Source: CAWBFD01 sp963788115
GTDB lineage: Bacteria > Actinomycetota > Thermoleophilia > Solirubrobacterales > 70-9
Length of the DNA stretch: 64,000 bases
NCBI GenBank assembly: GCA_963788115.1
Contig: CAWBFD010000004.1
Coordinates: forward strand, 620,001-684,000
Reading direction: 5' to 3'
The position numbers and the translations under genes are program-made. Positions 58,200-64,000 of the stretch are shown in pieces (positions within the stretch are counted from its first letter, which is position 1; each line of letters begins with the position of its first letter). The notes beneath the pieces are model-generated. The model was not told the DNA's origin. It did no database searches and was given only the letters and a program-made list of their open reading frames with translations.

Positions 58200-59177
58200 A
58201 TGGCGGGGATCCTGGTCTACGCCCTCCACGACGACGAGGGCGGCTTCAACAAGAACTCGCTCGGCGCGATCTCCGAGGCGGCCAGGCTCGCCGGGGAGCT
58301 GGGCTCCGAGGCGGCCGCGCTCGTGGTGGGCGAGGTCGCGGACGAGGCCGCGGCCGGCCTCGGCGAGTACGGCGCCAAACGCGTCTTCCGCGCCGGGTCG
58401 GTTCCCGAGGGCCTCGCCCAGCCGATCGTGGACGCGATGGCGAAGGTGATCGCCGACGAGGGCTTCGACCACGCGCTGTTCGGAGGCGGGCTGCTCGGCT
58501 TCGAGATCGGCGCGGGACTCACCGCGCGCCTCGGCGCCGGGGTGACCATGGAGGTGACCCAGGTGAAGGTCCAGGAGGGCAGGCTGGTCGCGGAGCGTCC
58601 GGTGCTTCAGGACTCCGCCGTCGTCGACGTCGGCTACGTCGGCGAGCCTGGGATCATCATCGGCCGCCTCAACGCGTTCGACGTGAGCCAGACGGGCGAC
58701 GGGCCGGCCGAGGTGGTCGACGTCGAGGTCGAGCTGTCGGAGTGGTCGAGCAGGGCCCGCATGGTCACCCGCGGCGAGCAGCGGGGCGCGGACGTCAACA
58801 TCGAGGATGCGGAGGTCCTGGTCGGCGGCGGCCGGGGATTGGGCAAGAAGGAGAATTTCAAGCTCGCCGAGGACCTGGCCGAGGCCCTCGGCGGCGCCGT
58901 GGCGGCGACCCGCGCCGTGGTCGACGCCGGCTGGTACCCCTACGCCGCCCAGATCGGGCAGACCGGGAAGACCGTGGCGCCGAAGCTCTACCTGGCCGCG
59001 GGGATCTCCGGCGCGATCCAGCACAAGGTCGGGATGCAGAGCTCGGAGAACATCCTCGCGATCAACAAGGACCAGAACGCGCCGATCTTCGAGTTCTGCG
59101 ATCTCGGGGTGGTCGGCGACCTGCACAAGATCATGCCGAAGCTGACGGAGGCGGTCAGGGCGAAGAAGGGCGGCTGA
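58200..59177 (+). CDS. etfA: Electron transfer flavoprotein subunit alpha
   Basis: A 325-residue EtfA from an ATG with AAAGGAG 7-13 bases upstream. The C-terminal FAD-binding domain shows GGRGLGKKENFKLAEDLA near 212 and GQTGKTVAPKLYLAAGISGA near 258. It docks with EtfB and hands electrons to the ETF-quinone oxidoreductase, whose start overlaps this stop by one base. Confidence 0.96.
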   Translation: MAGILVYALHDDEGGFNKNSLGAISEAARLAGELGSEAAALVVGEVADEAAAGLGEYGAKRVFRAGSVPEGLAQPIVDAMAKVIADEGFDHALFGGGLLGFEIGAGLTARLGAGVTMEVTQVKVQEGRLVAERPVLQDSAVVDVGYVGEPGIIIGRLNAFDVSQTGDGPAEVVDVEVELSEWSSRARMVTRGEQRGADVNIEDAEVLVGGGRGLGKKENFKLAEDLAEALGGAVAATRAVVDAGWYPYAAQIGQTGKTVAPKLYLAAGISGAIQHKVGMQSSENILAINKDQNAPIFEFCDLGVVGDLHKIMPKLTEAVRAKKGG

Positions 59178-60874
59178 TGGCGGTCAGACCGGCAGAGTTC
59201 CCGCCCCCGGTCGACCCCGCGCGGGAGTTCGTCGTCCCGCCGACCGACCCGGAAGACGAGCGGATCGAGGTGGGGGTCGCGATCGTCGGCGCCGGCCCGG
59301 CCGGGCTCGCCTGTGCGGTGAAGCTGATGCGCCTGCTAGAGGGCGAGCCGGAGCTGGCGGAACGGCTCGGCGAGGTCCCTGTGGCTGTGATCGAGAAGGG
59401 CAAGGTCGCCGGCGCGCACCTGCTATCCGGGGCGAACATGCGCCCGTCGGCGATGCTGGAGCTGTTCCCCGATCTCGACCCCTCCGACTGGCCGGTCTTC
59501 CAGGAGGTGACCAAGGACGCCGTCTACCTGCTGACCGAGCGCGCCGCTCTGCCGCTGAAGCCGATGCCGCCCAACTTCCGCAATCACGGCAACTATGTGA
59601 CCTCGGTCTCCAAGCTGGGCAGGTTCCTCGGCGAAAAGGCGGAGGAGGCGGGCGCCTACCTGCTGACGGAGACCGCGGCCGACAAGCTCCTGGTCTCAGA
59701 CCGGATCGTGCGCGGGGTCCGCTCCGGCGACAAGGGTCGCGGGCGCGACGGCGAGGAGCTCTCGAACTTCGAGCCCGGCTCGGACGTCGTCGCGAGGGCC
59801 ACCGTGCTCGCCGAGGGCACCCAGGGACACCTGACGGGGGCGGCGATCGACTACTTCCAGCTCGAGGGCATCCTGCCGCAGCGCTGGGAGCTGGGCGTGA
59901 AGGAGGTGTGGGAGGTGCCTCAGCCGCTCGACCGCGTGATCCACACCATGGGTTGGCCGCTGCGGAAGTCGGCCAAGTACAACGAGTTCGGCGGCAGCTT
60001 CATCTACCCGATGGGCGAGGACAGGGTCTGCCTCGGGATGGTCGTCGGCCTCGACTACACGGATGCCACCTTCTCCTGCCATGACGCGCTGCAACAGTTG
60101 AAGACGCACCCATTCGTGCGCCGGATCCTCGACGGCGGTAATCGCGTCGCCTGGGGCGCGAAGACGATCCCGTCGGGCGGCTTCTGGGCCCTGCCACGCA
60201 GCCTGAGCGTGCCCGGGATGGTGATCGCGGGCGACGCGGCCTCGATGGTCAACATCCCTGAGCTCAAGGGAATCCACTACGCGATGCACGCGGGCATCTA
60301 TGCGGCCGAGGAGATCGTCGCTGCACTCCGGCGAGACTCGGTCAACTTCGACGCGTACGACCGGCGGGTTCGCGACAGCGTGATCGGCAAGGACCTCTAC
60401 CGCTCGCGCAACATGCGCCAACCGTTCTCGCGCGGGTTCTTCGTCGGCGGCGCCATCGCCAGTGCGATGACGATCACCCGGGGCGCCTTCCCAAACGGGC
60501 GCTGGCAGCAGAAGCCCGACGGCGAAGAGGAGATGGAGATCGGCAAGGCCGCGGAGCGCTACCCGAAGCCCGACAACAAGTACACCTTCGACAAGCTCTC
60601 CTCGGTGTTCGCCTCGGGCAACGCGACCCGCGACGACGCCCCCAACCACATTCGAGTCCAGACGCACGTCCCGCGCGAGATCGCCCAGACCTGGGTCTCG
60701 ATGTGCCCGGCGCAGGTCTACGAGATCCCCGAGAGCCAGCTCACCAACGGCCAGCCGGTGGTCGATGTCAACGTCACCCCGTCGAACTGCATCCAGTGCG
60801 GGGCGATCACGGCGAAGGGCGGCCGCCTGACACCCCCGGAGGGCGGCGACGGGCCGCTCTATCAGGAGACTTAG
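59177..60874 (+). CDS. Electron transfer flavoprotein-ubiquinone oxidoreductase-like protein
   Basis: A 565-residue flavoprotein. The FAD dinucleotide motif VGVAIVGAGPAGLACAVKL is near residues 32-50. VIAGDAASMVNIPELKGIHYAMHAG near 355 is the second FAD/membrane region. The C-terminal ferredoxin-like part has MCPAQVYE and CIQCGAIT. The canonical enzyme has four Cys for its 4Fe-4S cluster; here the fourth is replaced by Ile, leaving three. It would pass electrons from EtfAB to the quinone pool. It is the last gene of the etf unit and overlaps etfA by one base. Confidence 0.93.
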   Translation: MAVRPAEFPPPVDPAREFVVPPTDPEDERIEVGVAIVGAGPAGLACAVKLMRLLEGEPELAERLGEVPVAVIEKGKVAGAHLLSGANMRPSAMLELFPDLDPSDWPVFQEVTKDAVYLLTERAALPLKPMPPNFRNHGNYVTSVSKLGRFLGEKAEEAGAYLLTETAADKLLVSDRIVRGVRSGDKGRGRDGEELSNFEPGSDVVARATVLAEGTQGHLTGAAIDYFQLEGILPQRWELGVKEVWEVPQPLDRVIHTMGWPLRKSAKYNEFGGSFIYPMGEDRVCLGMVVGLDYTDATFSCHDALQQLKTHPFVRRILDGGNRVAWGAKTIPSGGFWALPRSLSVPGMVIAGDAASMVNIPELKGIHYAMHAGIYAAEEIVAALRRDSVNFDAYDRRVRDSVIGKDLYRSRNMRQPFSRGFFVGGAIASAMTITRGAFPNGRWQQKPDGEEEMEIGKAAERYPKPDNKYTFDKLSSVFASGNATRDDAPNHIRVQTHVPREIAQTWVSMCPAQVYEIPESQLTNGQPVVDVNVTPSNCIQCGAITAKGGRLTPPEGGDGPLYQET

Positions 60875-61731
60875 GAGGCCGTCTCGGCGGTGGCGGGGGC
60901 GCGCACGAAGCCGGCGATCAACTCCGCCAGCCGCTCCGGCCGATCCCAGGGAACGAACGTGCGCGAGCCCTCGACCAGCTCCAAGCGGCAGTCCGGGATC
61001 TCCCGCGCCAGGCGCTCCGCGTAGCTCAGCTTGAAGAAGGGGTCGTTCGGGGCCCACGCGACGAGGGCCGGCCGGTCGAACGAGCGCAGCCGCTCCGCCG
61101 CCTCGAGCGTGTACCTCGACGAGACTGACTTGAGCAGCTTGCCGAGGTCGCGGCGCACGTCGGGATTCTCCAGGGACGGGCGTGCCCACGTGTCGAGGAT
61201 GTCGTCGGGGATCGGCTCGTTCGCGATCGTCCCGATGACCCTGCGCATCACGGCGCTGGAGCGGAACGGCTGGCCCATCGCCCAGAGGCCGCCCGGGACG
61301 AAGGCGAGGTACTTGAACAGGTTGAACGGGAAGGGCGGGAAGCGGTCGTGCGAGTCGCAGTTGGTGAGCACGAGCCGCGCAACACGCTCGCCGTGGTTGG
61401 CGGCGACCAGCTGACAGAGCGCCCCGCCGGTGTCGTTGCCGACCAGGGTGACGGGCCCGAGGCCGATCGCTCCGGCGAAGCCGTCGATCAGGCGTGCCAG
61501 GCCGGGAGGGGTGAGGTCGGCATCGGGCTTCATCGGAAGCACATGCGCGCCGAGCGGCAGATCGGGAACGATGCAACGGAACTCGCCCTCGAGCCGCGGC
61601 GTGACCTTGCTCCAGAGTTGGCCGTCGACGAGTGCGCCATGCACGAACAGGATCGGCTCCCCCTCGCCCGTGTCGCGGTAACGGAGCGGCCCCTGGGGCA
61701 GTTGGACGGTTGCGGGTTGCTCGGAGCTCAC
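60871..61731 (-). CDS. Alpha/beta hydrolase (haloalkane dehalogenase/epoxide hydrolase-like)
   Basis: A 286-residue alpha/beta hydrolase. The oxyanion segment FVHGALVDGQLW is near 29-40. The nucleophile elbow LVGNDTGGALCQLVA has Asp as nucleophile (about residue 99), as in haloalkane dehalogenases and epoxide hydrolases rather than the Ser of esterases. WAPNDPFFKL near 225 and FVPWDRPERLAELI at the end carry the acid and neighbouring sites. The GTG has AAGGAGG seven bases upstream. It is divergent to a TetR regulator that probably controls it. The stop region overlaps the ETF-QO gene by four bases. Confidence 0.9.
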   Translation of the reverse strand: MSSEQPATVQLPQGPLRYRDTGEGEPILFVHGALVDGQLWSKVTPRLEGEFRCIVPDLPLGAHVLPMKPDADLTPPGLARLIDGFAGAIGLGPVTLVGNDTGGALCQLVAANHGERVARLVLTNCDSHDRFPPFPFNLFKYLAFVPGGLWAMGQPFRSSAVMRRVIGTIANEPIPDDILDTWARPSLENPDVRRDLGKLLKSVSSRYTLEAAERLRSFDRPALVAWAPNDPFFKLSYAERLAREIPDCRLELVEGSRTFVPWDRPERLAELIAGFVRAPATAETAS

Positions 61732-61759
61732 CGTGAGCCTCCTTGTGGTTCAGGTAACA

Positions 61760-61778
61760 TACAGACAGTAGGTTTGTA
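61760..61778. promoter_or_regulatory. Candidate TetR operator between hydrolase and regulator genes
   Basis: TACAGACAGTAGGTTTGTA is an imperfect 19-bp palindrome (outer seven positions match except one) in the 64-base divergent region. GTAACATA occurs twice around it. Position and symmetry suit the adjacent TetR-type protein. Confidence 0.5.
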
Positions 61779-61795
61779 ACATAACTGCAGTCTGG

Positions 61796-62407
61796 ATGTC
61801 AAGCAGCGGAGGAGAGACGGGGCGGACGCAGGCGGAGCGCTCGGAGACGACGCGGGCGGCGCTGATCACTGCCGGTCGTGAGCTATTCGGCGCTCGCGGT
61901 TACGCGGACGTGGGCACCGAGGAGATCGTCCGCGCGGCGGGGGTGACGAGGGGGGCGCTCTACCACCACTTCGACGGCAAACGCGACCTCCTCAGCGCGG
62001 TGTACGAGCAGGTCGAGTCCGAGCTGGCGGCGAAGGTGGCCGAGAGCCTGTCCGGCGCCGAGAGTCCGCTGGAGGTGATGCGGGAGGGAGCGGCGATGCT
62101 GCTCGATGCCGCGATCGAGCCCGAGGTGCAGCGGATCGTCCTTCTTGACGCGCCCTCAGTGCTCGGCTGGGAGGAGTGGCGGGAGATCGGGCTCCGCTAC
62201 GCGCTGGGGCTGATGGAGGGGACCCTGGCGGCGGCGATGGACGCCGGCGAGATCCGCCGGCAGCCGCTGCGCCCGCTGGCTCATGCGCTGCTGGGCGCCC
62301 TCGACGAGGTCGCGATGCTGGTTGCTCGGGCCGAGGATCCGGTGACGGCCCGAGCCGAAGCCGGCGAGACCCTGACCGGCCTGATCGAGTCCCTCAGGGT
62401 TGGCTGA
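61796..62407 (+). CDS. TetR/AcrR family transcriptional regulator
   Basis: A 203-residue regulator. The N-terminal helix-turn-helix reads TRAALITAGRELFGARGYADVGTEEI with recognition helix GVTRGALYHHFDGKRDLL near 48-65. The ligand-binding C-terminal domain (about 75-200) is unspecific. It is divergent to an alpha/beta hydrolase gene and shares a palindrome with it, so regulation of that hydrolase is the simplest reading. Confidence 0.92.
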   Translation: MSSSGGETGRTQAERSETTRAALITAGRELFGARGYADVGTEEIVRAAGVTRGALYHHFDGKRDLLSAVYEQVESELAAKVAESLSGAESPLEVMREGAAMLLDAAIEPEVQRIVLLDAPSVLGWEEWREIGLRYALGLMEGTLAAAMDAGEIRRQPLRPLAHALLGALDEVAMLVARAEDPVTARAEAGETLTGLIESLRVG

Positions 62408-62495
62408 CCCGGAGCAGAGGGGCGAAGCCCCGATTGCGACGGGTGAGGCTGCTGCCGTATCAGTCATTGAGGGCCGCACTATCATGGAATACGAG

Positions 62496-62705
62496 ATGAA
62501 GACCGATATCCACCCCGAGTACGGCCTCTCCCACGTGCGCTGCTCGTGTGGGAACGAGTTCTATACGCGCTCCACGAAGCCGGAGCTCCACGTCGAGATC
62601 TGCTCCGCGTGCCATCCGTTCTACACGGGCAAGCAGAAGCTGGTGGATACCGGGGGCAGGGTCGAGCGCTTCAAGCGGCGCGCCGCCCGGCGCCAGCGCG
62701 GTTAG
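62496..62705 (+). CDS. rpmE: 50S ribosomal protein L31 (zinc-containing form)
   Basis: A 69-residue ribosomal protein starting MKTDIHPEYGLSHVRCSCGN. Zinc ligands Cys16, Cys18, Cys36 and Cys39 are all present, so this is the zinc-binding form and not the zinc-free paralogue made under zinc limitation. An ATG four codons earlier is possible. It is upstream of prfA, a gene order common in many bacteria. A weak hairpin (62738-62758) follows. Confidence 0.95.
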   Translation: MKTDIHPEYGLSHVRCSCGNEFYTRSTKPELHVEICSACHPFYTGKQKLVDTGGRVERFKRRAARRQRG

Positions 62706-62771
62706 CGCACCAGCCGGCAGCTGCACCCTGAGAAGCGCGCCACACGCCCTCCGTGGCGTCACAATCAGGGC

Positions 62772-63836
<1,065 letters not shown>

Positions 63837-63849
63837 GGACCGACCGCCG

Positions 63850-64000
63850 ATGTCAGGCACCGACGTCGAGGTCGTCCGCGCGCTCTATGACGCCTTCAAC
63901 CGCGGCGACTACGAGGCGGCCACCGAGATGCTCCACGAGCGGGCCGAGCTTCACCAGGCCGAGGAGGTGCCGGACGCGGACAGCTACTTCGGCAGGGACG
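63850..64000 (+). CDS. SnoaL/NTF2-like protein (3' partial)
   Basis: The frame from the ATG at 63850 runs off the right edge after 50 codons. It reads DVEVVRALYDAFNRGDYEAA and then MLHERAELHQAEEVPDA, the standard first helix and strand of SnoaL-like proteins, similar to the gene at 11567. It begins 13 bases after prfA, so it may be co-transcribed. Nothing can be said about its function. Confidence 0.8.
   Translation, partial: MSGTDVEVVRALYDAFNRGDYEAATEMLHERAELHQAEEVPDADSYFGRD

Overview
This is a 64 kb stretch of a very GC-rich chromosome. The gene content points to an actinobacterium, and I lean towards the class Thermoleophilia. That placement is inferred, not proven. The grounds are a split PntAA/PntAB/PntB transhydrogenase, an F420-type LLM oxidoreductase, EgtB/EgtD, a DipZ-type CcdA-thioredoxin fusion, class II GlpX, and many genes whose start codon sits 6-9 bases behind a TAnnnT box with no Shine-Dalgarno (probably leaderless mRNAs). 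There is no tRNA, rRNA, CRISPR array or recognisable transposase. Both ends cut genes: a Ser/Thr kinase at the left and an NTF2-like protein at the right.

Left part (1-16 kb): kinase with a beta-propeller sensor, the pntAA-pntAB-pntB operon, an alpha/beta hydrolase, an ECF41-type sigma factor divergent to YceI. Then comes an accessory, stress-flavoured stretch (7.3-13.6 kb) of small proteins. It holds a coupled 33-aa peptide/DUF2294/RsbW-like operon, a STAS antagonist with a SnoaL protein, a zinc-ribbon protein, a frameshifted SHOCT protein and membrane proteins. A 2.36 kb block of it is bracketed by a perfect 74-bp direct repeat derived from the 3' end of the neighbouring sulfatase gene. An FHA-HTH regulator and an SDR close this part.

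Middle (16-38 kb): egtB-egtD (ergothioneine), F420 oxidoreductase, glpX, a BrkB-type membrane protein, the primary sigma factor with a clear TTGACT-N17-TACTCT promoter, an HxlR regulator and an MDR oxidoreductase. A large protein of unknown function follows, then a pair of ArsA-like ATPases, a ParA ATPase overlapping an FtsZ with an unusually long N-terminal extension, gamma-glutamyltransferase, a LON-substrate-binding protein, a frameshifted class III cyclase and DipZ.

Right part (38-64 kb): two SAM methyltransferases, a GH57 branching-type enzyme, a GT4 glucosyltransferase and a hexapeptide acyltransferase. This set resembles the mycobacterial methylglucose lipopolysaccharide locus. Next is an acyl-CoA metabolism region: MeaB, acyl-CoA dehydrogenase under an HxlR regulator with a palindromic operator pair, thiolase, a B12-dependent acyl-CoA mutase (large and small subunits), etfB, etfA and ETF-quinone oxidoreductase. 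The mutase carries the Phe/Gln active-site pair of isobutyryl-CoA mutase rather than the Tyr/Arg of methylmalonyl-CoA mutase. Together these genes would feed acyl-CoA electrons through ETF into the quinone pool and rearrange branched or short acyl-CoAs. Between them sits a DUF559/AbiEi-like nuclease gene bracketed by palindromic repeats. The window ends with an alpha/beta hydrolase divergent to a TetR regulator, rpmE and prfA.

Three genes (SHOCT, the ParA N-terminus, the cyclase) each contain an apparent single-base frameshift, so either real decay or assembly error should be kept in mind.
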